Shown one piece after another: positions 1-14,200 of a stretch of 64,000 nt of DNA. Origin of the DNA: Todiramphus chloris collaris (taxonomy: Eukaryota; Chordata; Aves; Coraciiformes; Alcedinidae); assembly GCA_025345505.1 (NCBI GenBank), contig JANVCC010000022.1, positions 27,322,375 through 27,386,374 of the forward strand, read 5' to 3'. A model generated the notes under the pieces. It had not been told where the DNA came from. It did not search any database and worked only from the letters and a program-made list of their open reading frames with translations. The position numbers and the translations under genes were made by a program. The stretch's first letter is position 1. Every line of letters starts with the position of its first letter.

Positions 1-178
1 CACCAACCAGTAGCTCTCATTTTAGTACAGGAGTCGCTGGGTTAAAATCTATGGCCTGTGCTGTACAGAAAGTTATGATGTATTATCATCCCCCCAATAT
101 CTTTTAATTTCCCCATGGGAGTAAAATAAATACGTATGGGAGGGTCACTTTGTGCGTGTGTATGTTTTTTAATTGTAG

Positions 179-382
<204 letters not shown>

Positions 383-3300
383 TAAGTGTGCACACCCAGC
401 AATGGCACTCTTCTTTTTCTCCTTCCTGGAAAACTGCCTTGTAGTCCTGCAGCTTTCAGCAGTCTTTAGGTATTTCTTGAAATACTTTAACTCCACTCCT
501 CCTATATAAAAAGAAGCTCAGGAGGGTTTGGGTTTTTTTTTTGAAACAACATTATTTTGGTGTAGAGCTGTTTGAAGAGAAACTCTATTTATCACTTGCC
601 TCAGGGGAGTTTTCATCCAAAATTTCTGTGGGAGACTGTTGGTGTTTCTCCATCCATTTCATTATTATTGCTAAAAGCCAGTGGAAAAATGAAGGGCTTT
701 TAAAATTATACTAGAGCTATTTCTTTAATGTATATCTCTCTGAGGCAAAGGTTTTCAAATATCCACTCTTCAGATCTTTCACGATCTTTTGGGACCCAGA
801 GCATTCATTCCTTTTGAGGTTCTCCAAAGGTCTTAACCCTTCTCTAAAAAGCCTTAGACAAACATTTAGGGGATCTGTGCTGTACCAGTGCGCTGCCTGG
901 AACTACTGCAGACATTTGATAAATGAGAGGATATTGCTCCCATGAGCTCCTCAGCTAATAACTTCAATGACTCTACCGTGAGTGCAGTTGGGGAAGGTTG
1001 TGCAGATAGAATTTAATGAAGGATTAGCACCAGTGTGTTTGTAGGCTTTGCGGAGAGGTGATCAGGGTGAGTGTTTGCCAAGATCAGGCACAGCAATTAT
1101 TCAGGAAAATAAACAGAAGTCAGCCTCATCCTTCCTTTGTGAAGCCCAAGTAACACCTTGCTTGCTGGAAGCTGCAGGGCATTTTACCTTCTTAGCAAAA
1201 CCAAAACCAAGCATTACACTTTCCAAAATTCATGAGCAGTTTTGACTGTAGTTCCACAGCCATGTCGTGCTGTGACATCAAATAGTAAGCAGAGCTAATG
1301 GTGCTGGATGAATTCCAACACCCATGGTCTCTTTCACTGTTTTTTTTTTAATCTGTCTGGACAGAGATTAGCTGTAATGATGCCTCTGGAATGTATCTAG
1401 CAGCGCACCACAGAAAAATCCTTTAGTGCTGGGAGGAGGTGCTTGCTGAGTAGCACGGCAGTTGTTACTTGGGATAGCTACTGTAGAAGCATAGCAGGAA
1501 AGGCACTCGAAGAAATACTGGGTGCTTGCTTTACATGTTCTTGAGTGAATTCTGTGTTCCTCACATCATATACGGAGCCCCAGGTTATATGGCTGTCAGT
1601 GTTAGAAAGGAGGCTTGCAGTGCTGGATAAGATGAGGGAGTCTTTATTTCAACCAAACAGTTTTCTATAATAGTTTTCTGTGAGCGTGCTGAAAAGAAGG
1701 GAGCTGTTGGTTTGGGTGGGACAGGAATTACATATGTTAAGGAGGAGAGAGCAGCCCAGCAGCACAGTGGTAGTGGCCGAGGCTGTCTGCCTGGCCAGTG
1801 CTGGCCCAGCAGGAGAACAGTTCCCACTGCACTTCTCATGACCTGATTCAAGCATGTGGGGTGGTTGGGCTCTGGGATGGAGTCAGAGATGACCATCCTC
1901 TGCCTCTGGCTGTCTCTGCCAGTTCCTCCCTTACTACCCTTTCCCATGGTACTGGCAGGGAAAGACCTTGCACGTGACGGGAATTATTTTGAGTATAATT
2001 TTTGAGGCCACAGGATTCAGTTATGTAGCCAGCTTTTATGTCATGACTCTGCCATCTAGAGTGGCGTGGCTCTTGTGCTGAGTGCACTGCTGTTATTAAC
2101 ACGTTGAAATTGCTGTTTCTGAAGGACTGTGCCTGCGGGGTTTTCACAGTTACATCAGTTAATGGGAGAGGGATCTAGCTTTGCAAGTCCCTCAAATGTC
2201 TTTTTGCAGTGAGGAAAAGGAGTCATTTGAAAAAAAAAGTGGGCCTAGCATTGGAAGTTCCAAGTTTAGGAAGGTGCTCAGGTATGTGCTAATGAACCAT
2301 TGTCAGTTAGGATCTGGGGTGGCTAAAATGGAGGATTGATAGCTAGTTCTAGCTTATTCTGTTCTTAATAAAAAATGTGTTTGAACTCTTTCGTGGTGAC
2401 TTTAAGAAACAGCAGGCTCACAGATGCTTTAGTTTCAGTTTAAGTCTTCCATTTCAGTTTTGTTGGGGATTACAGTCATCACAATTTAAATATTAAATGA
2501 TACTTTGAATAAGGCTTAAAATAATACTGAATGCTACTGATTGAGTAATAATGGTATTGTTTCAGAGTTGACTCATTTGCCATTTTGATTTTTTATGTAT
2601 GTTTTCCAAAAAATCTGGTTAAACACACTAAGCAGAAGAACTAGATTTAGATGTGATTAGGTTTGGTAAATGAAAAGCTAGAATAAAGTTTGTAGTAAAG
2701 AAAGCAGAAGAATCCAGTGCACAGGAATTAGTTGATAAGAATAGAAAACCTTAGTACTGTGCACTGCGTGTTTATGTTAAGTTAACCACCTGTGTATGTG
2801 CAATATTAAAAGTTAAATGAAACATCTGAGATTAGTTCCTTGGGTTGGAAGTATGTATGGACATAGGAACAAAACAGAAATTGTAGAACTTCATTCCTGT
2901 TATTTGGAGATGCTTGTTAATGAGCAATTGGAAAAGTAATGCAAGAGATGAAAAAGCAGTGGCCATACACTCCTGCATGACTCATTTTTCCTGTGGGCTT
3001 TGCCATTTCTAGCTTCTTTTTTAAAAAAATATTAAAAAAAAAAAAAAAATCTGCTTGGGCAGGAAGAAAACAGACTGGGAGACAATCTTGGAAAATTCAT
3101 AGTAGCCCAAGTTACTCATGAAGTCTGTGGGTGACTGAGAGTTTGTGTGTGCCTTCTGAATTGAGATATCAAATGTTTCAGGTGATTGATCATCAAACAT
3201 TAGACATCTTGGGTGAAATGCTACTGTGAGCTGCTTGTGGCCTTGGAATGTTTGGGACCTTATTCTCATTTCTGTAAGTCCAGAAGGTATTAGGAAGGGC

Positions 3301-3780
3301 AAGAGATTTGCTTCATCCAGCAGCCAGCTTGTGACATTCAGCGTACCATTGATAGAGAAGCCTGCATTTTCAAGTGGTTAAGTAGGAAGCAAAGGTTGCA
3401 GCTGTCAATGTGCTAACTCAGTAGGTTTCAGGAAAAAAAATCTCTTATTTTAACAGCTGCCTTCAGTCTTTCATGTGGGCTTAGCAAATGTGTTCAGTCT
3501 GTTGATCTACAGCTTCATTGGTGCACGTAACTGCAAAACATTTATAACTGTCAGAATTTATTTCTGGCTGACTGGGTTGCTGCAGAGGGTTCCACAAACA
3601 ACTGGGTAGCTGCCTTAAAGAGCCAAACAAGCTAAAAGTAAACTGTAAGCTGTACTAAAAGCAATTTTGTTTTTATATTAAATCACATGCATCCTGTGCT
3701 CCCTGCCATGGTATCTTAGTACCTCATAAGAAATAACTGAGAAACCTTGAATTAATTTGCCTATGTTCTTTTCTTTCCAG

Positions 3781-3877
3781 ACCCTATATATATGGTCCTA
3801 CTGCACAGGGAGAACGAATGCAAATTCTACAAAATTTCAAGCACAATCCAAAAATCAACACTATTTTCATTTCCAAG
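3781..3877 (+). CDS. ERCC3: ERCC3 coding exon (second in window)
   Basis: The acceptor TTTCCAG ends at 3780 and the donor GTGAGA starts at 3878. The first base completes the Lys codon left open by the previous exon. The exon then reads [14 protein letters not shown] and ends at K before V-G-D-T, in phase 0. It lies in the second RecA-like lobe between motifs IV and V. Only small substitutions from human XPB are apparent, such as A for S after Y-G-P-T. Confidence 0.97.
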
Positions 3878-3963
3878 GTGAGAAAATTCAGTGTGTCCTT
3901 GTACCTGTCTTCAGAGTGAACTTAAGAGTTATACATGGCTGTTGAGAATCTGACATCTTTGCA

Positions 3964-4238
3964 TCATAGAATTGTCAGGGTTGGAAGGGACCTTAAAAAT
4001 CATCTGGTTCCAACTGCCCTGCCATGGGCAGGGACACCTCCCACTAGAGCAGGTTGCTCAGAGCCCCATCCAGCCTGGGCTTAAAAACTTCCAAGGATGG
4101 GGCTTCCACCACCTCTCTGGGCAACCTGTTCCTGTGTCTCACCACCCTCATGGGGAAGAAAATATTCCTAATGCCTAACCTGAATTGACCTATCTCTAGC
4201 TTTAATCCATTCCCTCTAGTCCTGTCACTATCCTGTCA
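3964..4238 (-). mobile_element. CR1 LINE fragment (3' end) in ERCC3 intron
   Basis: On the + strand this begins ATCATAGAATTGTCAGGGTT and continues with the standard reverse complement of the CR1 3' end (blocks such as GGAAGGGACCTTAAA, TGCCATGGGCAGGGACACCT and CTCTGGGCAACCTGTTCC). The CR1 sense strand is therefore minus, and this is a 5'-truncated copy of about 275 bp. It fills most of the 441-bp intron 3878-4318. The edges are approximate. Confidence 0.93.
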
Positions 4239-4318
4239 CAGTTCACAAAGGTGCACTTTGTCTTCGTTGAAGATATATGGAAATAGGATACTGCTCTGAG
4301 GCTGTTTCTCTTTTACAG

Positions 4319-4436
4319 GTGGGTGACACATCCTTCGATCTGCCAGAAGCCAATGTTCTGATTCAGATCTCGTCCCATGGTGGGTCTCGAAGACAGGAGG
4401 CTCAAAGACTGGGACGAGTGTTGAGAGCCAAAAAAG
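4319..4436 (+). CDS. ERCC3: ERCC3 coding exon (third in window), helicase motifs V-VI
   Basis: The acceptor TTTACAG ends at 4318 and the donor GTAATT starts at 4437. The exon encodes [16 protein letters not shown] (motif V region) and then [11 protein letters not shown] (motif VI), whose arginines contact ATP in SF2 helicases. It ends on the first base of a Gly codon. The motif VI residues expected for ATPase activity are all present. The exon lies about 80 bp downstream of a CR1 fragment in the preceding intron, with no sign of disruption. Confidence 0.97.
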
Positions 4437-5368
4437 GTAATTGAAATGATTGTTGGGCTCTGGGCCTTGGATCAAATTATTGTAGAACAGTAAAGAAATT
4501 GGTCGTTCATGATACTTTTTAATATTTATCTTGGATTATGTTTTAGTCAAGGAGGATAAATGTCTATATACCAGGGAATGAACATAAGTATTTTCTGGGT
4601 CAGTAAGACTTTGTGTGGGGAAAACTTACAAAGTACCAAAAAAAAAACCCCAAAAAAACCTGAAAGAACTGGAGCTTCTTGGTTTTGGATGGTTCCTTCA
4701 CTTTTTCACTCCTTGACAATTTCCTCAACAGAAATAGTTTTTAAAAATCATAGTATTACTCTAAAAAGCAAGTCTCCAGAAGGCCCATTTTTGATACTGC
4801 AGATTACTTTCTTATAAAAAATAGGATTTGTTTTCCAAATAGTTGTGTTTTTTCAAAACACAGCCAAGGAGCTTTTTTAGAAAAATGTTTCAGAGAACAC
4901 TTTCTGCTTGCAGTTAAGATCTGCATACACTGCTGTGCAGGTGGTGCTTGCTACATCGGAGGCTTTGGTTGACTGGCCGTACAAACCCAGTGTTAGTGAA
5001 TTTACAAAGTCTTAGTGAAGCCTTGGATTTTAAAAGAGAATCCAATGCTATTTAGGTAAAAGATCTTAAGGACTAGTAAGCTTAAAAAAATAATAATTAT
5101 GTGCAGCATGGTATATCCTGGGCTTCAAATAGCCTTATGAATTCTTAGCTAGTATCTTTGTCTCACTCTTTTTAGTGCAAAACCACTTCAAGCTTCGGTT
5201 TACATTGATAACATTTTTCCTTTGGCTTTTTCTATTGAACTTTTTTGATCTGTATTGCAATCCTTGTGCTTGACTTCTTCTTTACATAATAAGATTTAAA
5301 AATAAATTTGTCTTTAACCTTGCCTAGCATAATGAAGAAGCAGGTTCTTGCTTTTGTAATTGTGTTAG

Positions 5369-5830
<462 letters not shown>

Positions 5831-8800
5831 TGAAATGTATTAATGAAGGTTTTGCTTGCAAGCAAGAACTGTTCCAATATTGTTTTAGCATCTCCTTCAC
5901 TGCGAGGGTAGATACAAGTAGCTCAGTACAGCTTGCAGAAAGATAAGTACTCTGATTGCAAACCAAGCACCCGCTGGAGTGAAGCAGAACGCTGTGTGCA
6001 CGGTTGGTGTACGTTCATGCTTTCAGGTGGCTGCCTATTACACGTTGGCATACTGGTTGTGCATAAAGCATTGCTGATAGGTGTTCATGTTGTAGTGGCC
6101 AGTAGCAATTCAGAAGACTTCCAAAACATTCCAAGTCACACGTAATTTCCAAAGAACTCCCATCTCAGACCAGTAGTTCACTGTGGGGAGAAAATATTTT
6201 TCCTTGTGGATAAAGAGAATATACAGTGGACAGGATTCATCCATCCTTCAGTCATACATCTGATTTGGAAATCATAAAGTTAGGTGTCTGAAGTGTCTAG
6301 CAACCCATTGCTAAAGAAATAGCTTTTGGGGATCTTAGTCCACACATAATCCTGTGCACTGTTTCCACAGTGCTGTCCAGAGCCTGCAGTGGTACAGAAA
6401 ATCAGTCAGGCTGCAGACACATTGATACAGTGGCTCTGCATTAGCAGAGCATCACTGCTCTGGCTCATGGAGGTCTTCACACTGCTTATTTAGCCCTCAC
6501 CAACAGTTTGACCTTCCTCTTGTAATTTTCCCTGTGTGAACTATATCACTAAAGTCATTGGGTTGAATGTTAATTGATTAAGAAATGACAGAGTTTACTC
6601 CGGGAAAAGACTTACTGGAGAGTAGAAATCTTCCTACCTACGACTACAACATACTCTTCGAGACAGAGAATATTTTCAGTGTTGACAGAGCTGTTACATC
6701 AAAGTCAGAAGTTTCCCCTTAAATCCCTTTTGCAAAGGACTTAATACTTGAAAACAGGTCACCCCTTGTACTTCAGTTTATTATGTATCTCTCTATGTCA
6801 TCTTCTCCCAAACGTAAAATCTTGTTCCACCAAAGCTCCTCTATTTTATAGATTCCACAATGTATCTCACTTTTCCTTGAATCCGTGGGCTGCCCCATAT
6901 GCTTACCTACTGGGTTGCTAAAGGCAGAGTGTCGTGATAGCTCTTGCTTTTGGATAAATGATTCCTTTACAAAACTGGAGTTTACTGCCGTGATTAGAAA
7001 CCTTCCCAAGAAGGAACACTGCTGAGAAGAAGAAAAGAGAAGGTTCCCAAATTTGCCTTTAGGGAACAAGCTCAAGCTTACGGTGCTGACAGAATCACAC
7101 AAGGAGTGCACGAGGTGCAAGGGCAAGTGGCCCCTGTGGGATCGTGCTTGAGCTTAGCCACCAAAGAGCTTTTCCTGCTGAGGCACCCATGCCGAAGGTG
7201 ACATCCCGATGGGTAAAACCTCTCTGAACCATAGCTGTGCTCAAGTGAATAATGACTCTGCAACCAGTGGCTCATTAAAGAGAGCTTTAAGGGGATGCTT
7301 ACACTGGAACAGACATGTCACAGTCTTCATAGGTAAAAACCTTGTTTTGCTTTGCAGGGACTGTATTTTGACAAAACTGTAGATCAGTACTAAGCTGTGA
7401 GTAATTACAGCAAATGCATTTGTGTGGCTGTAGACAAGCAGATTAGAGAAATCCCTTTACTTATATTTGAATGCCTTAGATTTTACAACTAAGAAAGAGG
7501 CTAAAATAGAGGGATTTTTTTTTTTTTTGCAAGGAAGACCTAGTCCTAGGAGTATTGGTGTAACAAGGGGCAAAAAGCAGTGCCAGTGGCAGCTGGGTGT
7601 CTGGAGCAGCATTTTGGCAGACCAGAAGTGGGGCGTTCTGTATTTGCATTTCAGGAGCAAAATGTCAGAATATATTTTCTTCTGTTAGCCAATCTTCATG
7701 CCTCAATCGTAGCTGGCATCAAAGAATAACAGGTCTGGGAGAAACTTCCAAGAAACCATCTTTTGTGTTTCTTCATTCCAAGGCAGGATCAACTATGTAT
7801 GTCATTCCCAGCATGGTTGCCTTCTTATTCTTCCAAATACTGAGACTCTGCCTCATCTTTAGGTAACCATTTCAGTGCTGATAGCCTACTTTATGATACT
7901 TGTTCCTAATGCCTAAATTGCTAAAAATTCAGTGCTTCTTTTGAAAGGGTAATAGTTTTCACACTTTGTTTTCTACAACTTGACTTTATTCCCATCATCT
8001 CTCAATAGGTCCATTCTCTGCCTTGCATCAAAAATAAGGACTGGAATAACTTTTTTTTTTCCCCTTTCCTAAGTCACTTATTTTGTCTTTGCTTCTTAAA
8101 TAGTAGGCTTGTCATCACAATTTACTGCTTGGAGACTAATTATCGAAGTTTTTGTTAGCTAACCATAGTTTAGCTATTAACTGTATTGTGGTTTTATTTA
8201 GAGGTTGAATGTAGGATATATTAAATTCTAAACCAACAGCAAAACTTCTCACTATGTCAAAGGATTGGGGGATAACTTCAAATTTGGCATCTGTTGAACA
8301 GCTTAAAAAAACAATGGTGCAGTGGGAATTCTTTCCATTCTATGAATCATGTTAGCACCATTTTGCAACCACAACTGGAAACAGGCTAATGCAATTTAAA
8401 ATCGCTTTTTGTGACTCCTTTTTCTTTATTTTTGAGGTGATTATAACAGATGTGCTTCTAAATAAACAAGAAGGGGGAACACGGTCTTCCTTTGGCCATA
8501 TAGTAGGGCAGTTGCTTCCCTGAACACATTCTTGAAGCTAGACTGTTTGTCAGAGAGACATCCATTTTTGAATTGGAAATTGCCATTGCCAGCAGCCCAC
8601 AACAGCAGTTATTCATCCTAGCCTTTCACTGCCCTGTTCTTCAAAAACAAGACTTCACATCCAATGTGGATTTGTGTTGCCTTAAGCTCTACACGATTTT
8701 ACCAGGTTTTGTGATCAGATCCAGCCCAGATTACTGAGGTAATTAGTTTCTAACTGTATTAACTCAGGAGGTAAGATGAAAAAGGAAGATGAGGAGGAGA

Positions 8801-9774
8801 AACAGTACATAATCAAGGGAAATGGCTGAATGACAATCTCTTTCTCAAAAGCTCCTTAAGTTGGAAACATAGTGGGAAAAGTGAGGTTCTCGTGTATAAA
8901 CATCTGTTTACCAGAATGCATTTAACTACAGAAAAAAAATCTTGCGAAATTTTCAAAATACCTCTGAGAAAGTAAGCTGCCTATTGGAAAGTTTTGGAAC
9001 AGAAACATGAAAGCTTTTCAGCTCTTTGGGAAGAGGCTTTTCAGCTAACGGAGTACATGGCACTGCATTGCCAGTAGGTGGCATGTGCCCTGCGTCCATG
9101 AGTGTCACATGGGTTACTGAGAACCTTTCAAAGGCAATAAACCTAACAGCGATGTTACCTGATGTGGAAGTACACCAACATCGAAGGAGTCCTCCTGCTC
9201 TGCTGCTGAGGCTTTGGTGCAGCTCACTGCACTCTCTCAGCTGATCATACATCTCCGTTTCTTAGGGGTTTTTTTTCCTTATTCCTCAATGTTTATGCTA
9301 AAATCCTCTGAAAGGCTAGTGGATTATTTTGTTAAATATAAAGTACTAGTTCTTAAACTAGACAAATCTACAGCCCACAGCATTAGGGTAACGTTGCAGC
9401 AAGTGGAATATGCACCTGAGCTATATGTGCATTGGTCAGGTTCTTGGTCAGGCTGGTATGGACAGTGTTTGGCTGACACTCTCTGTTCTCTGTCTGGAGT
9501 CTTTTTCTTTCTATGCTTTTTTTTTAGTTTGTTTTTTCCCCCAAAGGTTTGTATTTTGCATTTCATGCTAGAATATAACAAGGGATGTGTGTGTATGTAA
9601 ATGTATACTACTTAGCAAGATTTTATATGTTTCCCTGTGCTGTCCATAGTGTGAGGCTGTTCAGACCATGAAGGCAGTTCCAACAGCATATGGAATCGGA
9701 AATCCTTGTCTTGGTTTTGATAGGTAACAGTGAGGACAAAGAGCCCTCACCCTGTACTGTGCTCTGTTTCTTAG

Positions 9775-9927
9775 GTAATTACAAAGCTTGCAGGCATGGA
9801 AGAAGAACAACTTTCATTTTCAACTAAAGAAGAACAGCAGCAGCTTCTCCAGAAAGTCCTGCAAGCATCTGACCTGGATGCTGAGGAGGAAGTAGTCGCT
9901 GGAGAGTATGGTTCAAAGTCAGCTCAG
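9775..9927 (+). CDS. ERCC3: ERCC3 coding exon (fifth in window)
   Basis: The acceptor TTCTTAG ends at 9774 and the donor GTAATG starts at 9928. It encodes [11 protein letters not shown] and then a Glu/Gln-rich acidic segment ([25 protein letters not shown]). It matches the human XPB C-terminal region with conservative changes, such as Q-L-S-F for D-L-A-F. It is 51 codons long and phase 0 at both ends. The frame stays open into the intron until the stop at 9988-9990; the donor and the next exon show that this is read-through. Confidence 0.96.
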
Positions 9928-10665
9928 GTAATGAAGAATGCTTTGCAAAGGATGTCCACAAATGTCACAGAAATGGACCTTCCATTTTAATTCTAGATGT
10001 GATGCCATCATTGACGCCCTAGTGTCTTTGTGAAACATTGGAGAACAGATTTATTTCCTTAAGCTGTATTAGCACTTAGCTATTCAAGTAATTCACTTGT
10101 TGGGCATTAGAAAGAAATTAGACATGGAATTCACATCTCTCTCCATCGTATTTGAGGGAGAAGGTGACGGATCTCATGTTACAGATTTTAAAGTAAATCT
10201 TCTAAGGCACAAGCAATGAAACTATTTTAAAACTTTTTCAAGATACATATGTCACAGCACATACTCTTTTGTGGTGGCACTGTACTCATTGAATCATGCC
10301 CTGATTTCCTCATGCCCAGAGGGCGGAAGCATAAGGGCCACTTCTCTTCATTTTCAAGAGAAGTGCTATTATTGTAGATAGGAGTTTGACATTATCCATA
10401 CATAAGGGAAAAGTCAATCTTCAATGTGGTAATTATTTTTTGGGGTTTAGTTTTTAGCTAAATGGCATTGTGCTGAAATGATTTAGGTATTTCTGTGGTC
10501 AGGTCTCTTTCCATATTCTTCATAAGGAAAAAAACTCTGAAGGCTTTTTGCAGTAAGGTCACTAAATGAGCAGTGCTGCCCAGTAGCCAGTGGGCATCAG
10601 TAGGTTAGAATTGGTCTGTCTGGTCACACGCTAAGCATGTGGGTTTTTTCTCTCCTTACTTGCAG

Positions 10666-10800
10666 ATGTCGCGTCGCGTGGGCACAATGAGCTCTATGTC
10701 AGGAGCAGATGATACAGTTTACATGGAGTACCACTCCTCGCGGAGTAAGGCTTCTTCCAATAAGCACATCCACCCGCTATTTAAACGCTTCCGGAAATGA
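10666..10800 (+). CDS. ERCC3: ERCC3 terminal coding exon with stop
   Basis: The acceptor TTGCAG ends at 10665 and the TGA stop is at 10798-10800. The exon is 45 codons including the stop. It encodes [15 protein letters not shown] and ends H-P-L-F-K-R-F-R-K, as in human XPB. The second serine of S-M-S-G aligns with human Ser751, a reported phosphorylation site linked to repair. Compared with human, one residue is added near the end (A-S-S-N-K-H versus A-P-S-K-H). Confidence 0.97.
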   Translation: MSRRVGTMSSMSGADDTVYMEYHSSRSKASSNKHIHPLFKRFRK

Positions 10801-11230
10801 CGTCCTTCAGCTGTGCATTTGGTTGAAACTGTGGATCCTTGTACCTGGTTCCAGAGCTGAAAACGGAATTGCAATCTCTGATGGGTCCTTTAAAAGACTT
10901 TTTTTGATATGTATCTATTTAGCTACATACTTACTTAGCAGTATACGTGCTTTCATGAGTAAATGTGAAAGGAAAAACAAAAGGAATTAAATCTTACCAC
11001 AGGAAAGATTATCCAGTGACTGGATCCTGGTTATACCTGTCTGGTTTTCAGAGTAATTAATAGAATTTATTTTTATCAGCTGAAGACCCTTTTTCAGAAG
11101 AATTCTGGAAAGGTTTTGTAAATGAACTTTGTACTGGTGTTTGAATATTATTTATCAATTATTGTGTCCGCTCAATAAAATACTGTTTTTCTTAAAAAAG
11201 CTTAAATAAAAATCATTCATTGAGATGAAC
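10801..11230 (+). promoter_or_regulatory. ERCC3: ERCC3 3' UTR with two poly(A) signals
   Basis: Sequence after the ERCC3 stop holds two AATAAA hexamers at 11174-11179 and 11205-11210, 31 bases apart, followed by TG/T-rich sequence and a T run from about 11251. Cleavage is therefore expected at roughly 11190-11230, giving a 3' UTR of about 0.4 kb. The exact site was not determined. Confidence 0.8.
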
Positions 11231-14200
11231 AAATCCTGATAGGAGCACTTTACTTTTTTTTTTTTTTTAAACTGGGAGCTAGTTTATGCTTATAACTTAA
11301 CCTGTGTTAAAATTGTAATCAATAGTTTGGAAATATTTTGGAGTTCACAGACGAGAAAAACGAGGGACTCTGCCTCCAGAGTAAACTCAAGGAGAGTATT
11401 ACTAAATACAAATAAATCCTGTGCTCTGTTTTCCTCATTTTTGTTGCTACTGTTGAGAAGTTGCTGAAATAAAGCTGTTCCTCTCGTCATTCGTGTCCTG
11501 TTAACCATGCAATAAACCCGTTGTAACTGCTGGACAGTGCAGTAGCACTGCAGAAGATACTGAGTCAAGAAATGCTTTGGCTTGTCCTGAGGTGAGTTGG
11601 AAGCAGAGATGTGCAGATAGGATTCCTGAGTTTGGGGCTTTTTTCTCAGGGAAGGCTGCAATACACTTCTAGAAAATTTGCAGAGAGGGGGTGGTTTGGC
11701 AGAAAAAAGCTGTGGCAGAAAACCTCTGCTTAATATTGTAAAAGTTATGCTACTTGGTGTTGTGTTAGGAGGTGGGCTTTTGCTGGGAGTCTGCAGAGCT
11801 TTAGGAACAACCTGTGAGAACGTTGATCTCTTGGTTTAGAATAATTTACTATAAATCTTTACCCTACTGAAAGGAGTTTGCATGGTGGAGCTATGCTAAT
11901 TATATGACAAACGTGCTTCAGAAAAATTGTTTCTTATTAGCATAAGTTCTCAAACTGACAATATAAAACTAGTGGTGGTGTAACTTGGAACACATGGTGC
12001 TTGGTTTTGGTCTCTGTATCAGTCAGGTAATTTTGAAAATGCAGTTGATCTGGTTCAGTTTGAACTGTGTCTGAGCCCTACCCTCACAGTGCCCGATTCT
12101 GTCTCTGGTTCTGAATCTTCTGCCTCACAAACCAGGGACCAGCCAAGACAGTGCTTGGGTGGCTCACATGGGAGAGATTAATGTGCAGTATTCTGGTGCT
12201 GATTACCTCTCCTCAGTTTTACAGCATTATTTACTTCTAATAGTAGCTCAGACCGGCTCTTGTGGCAACAGTTAGTGGAGAAATGGTAAGACAGTGTAAT
12301 AGGAGGAGTCTGTGGCAATGGGATAGGGGAGCAAGTCAGCCAGTGTCCCTCTGCCTAATTCTGTAAAGCGCTTTACGAATTGCTTTGGAACTTTTATCCA
12401 CTATTCATAAACTTGAAAAAGAAGCCAGCCTAGTAAACGTGGAAATGGCTTAGTAGTAATACTGATTTTTGTAATTGTGGCACTAGCAGTAGATGTCCTA
12501 AATGGACAGTGTTCTTATGCAGTAAATCTTGGCTATGACGACTCATGATTTTACTCTTCTAAGCAGTGGTCTGTGTGAGATGCAGTACTTTGTGCATTGA
12601 GTAAAACATGATCATTTTACGAGGTAAAAACAACTCCATGCTTCGGTAACAGTGTGTGGATATTCAAACTTTAATTACTTTGATATGATTACTGCGGTAA
12701 TTACTGCCTGCTGTTACTCCAGACTGTAGCTGCAAGTGGCAGACTGGTGCACAGTTACTCACTACTAAACAGTTGCTGCTGCACATGGGAGCCAGTGAGT
12801 TCTGCTTTCCAAGCAGGGGTCAGTTGCTGAGAAACGTTGCTGGTTCCTGGGGCTTTTGTTGTCCTGGCCCTTTGCTGCTCCCGTGGCCCAGCAGTGCTCC
12901 CCACTCAAGGCTTGCAATAAATAGACTGCTTCAGAATCAGCCTGTAATCACAGCCCTCTAGGAAACTGAACTGTCTTGTTCAGTCATGAAACAGCGCTGC
13001 ATTTTGTCAGGCAGGTGTCTTGAAGCAGTACTGGAGGCTGCAGTCGTAACGTTTCACTGTGATCAGATGCTGCATGGTGGGCTCTCGCTGCCCTGTAGCC
13101 TCAATCCAAAGACCCTGGGACCCAGCTACTGAGAGTGCAGTCAGGTCCTCCCAACATGCTTCTCCCGATGCTCTTGTTGGCCAACGCTTCTCTTGCACAA
13201 ATGGATTGCAAGATCCCGTGCTAAGTAGACTGTGGAAGCAATGTGGCTGAGAGCTCCATGTTGGTCTTTGAAAATGGTGCACGTGAAGAAAATCTTGCTT
13301 CCTGCCGCAGCAGTGCTGCACGCACGCCCTTCTGAGAGCATCCTCCATCCCCGCGGGAGTGCCTCCTGACAGCAGCAAGGTGCAATACAGTTCATGGCTC
13401 CAGATGACTTGCAAATGAACAGTGACAGGTAGCTGACTACCCAGGAAGGAGTTGTTTGCTGTAGGGCTCTCGCTAAGCTGCGGGCAAAATAACACAGCGG
13501 TGTGGCAAAGCAGTGTTTGAGGCTGTGAGCGATGGCAGAGGCAGGTGAACTTTGGGGTAAGTACGTTAGTTCTTGGAAGTCTCTGAACAGAGGGCGTGCA
13601 ATTTTCTTGGACATAAATCAGACTTCCTTCCTGAAATAAAAGCTTTTACTCCACTCCTCGGCCACCTCCTTAGTTCTGCTGAATTCCATACTGAGGAAAC
13701 TTAATCTTGTTGAGGAATTGCTGGTTTTTAACAGTTCGTTTCTTTGTGTTTCTGAAAGGCTACAATGCAGAAACTTATGTTTATGCACTTTTCATCTTTG
13801 AGGCAACCCAGCAAGCGTCTGTCTGTGAAGGGATTAATGCTTGAAGAATATTTTTGTTACTAAGATGATGTAGACTAAAAGGGCACAGCGACATTGGGGT
13901 GACAATTTCTGCAGCATTACAGCTTGGCAAAGCTCTAAACTACACCCAGTTTCTATTTCCCTGGTTTCTTATGGTCATAATTTTTAGTAGTGCCTTTTTC
14001 CTAGTGTGTTAGGATATCAAGGCAAGTGGTTCTTGGGATAACTTAATGTGGTACACAATAAGAAGCACAGGATAAGGATCTAAACCTGCTACAAAAAGTC
14101 TACAAGTAGAGCTGAATTCTTTCTTTCTTGCAGTTGATTCGTGGTGGTTTTGTTAAGCACTGAATGGTAAATTATGCACAGTGCTGTCAGTGCCTGGGAT

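Noticed and set aside
3030-3049. An A-rich tract that could be the tail of a retrogene.
   Set aside because: No gene-like or LINE body precedes it on either strand, so it is simple sequence in an ERCC3 intron.
13007-13614. Two overlapping minus-strand open frames of 162 and 157 codons in a GC-richer patch.
   Set aside because: They overlap in different frames, show no recognisable domain or splice pattern, and are explained by local composition. Without conservation data I do not call a gene.
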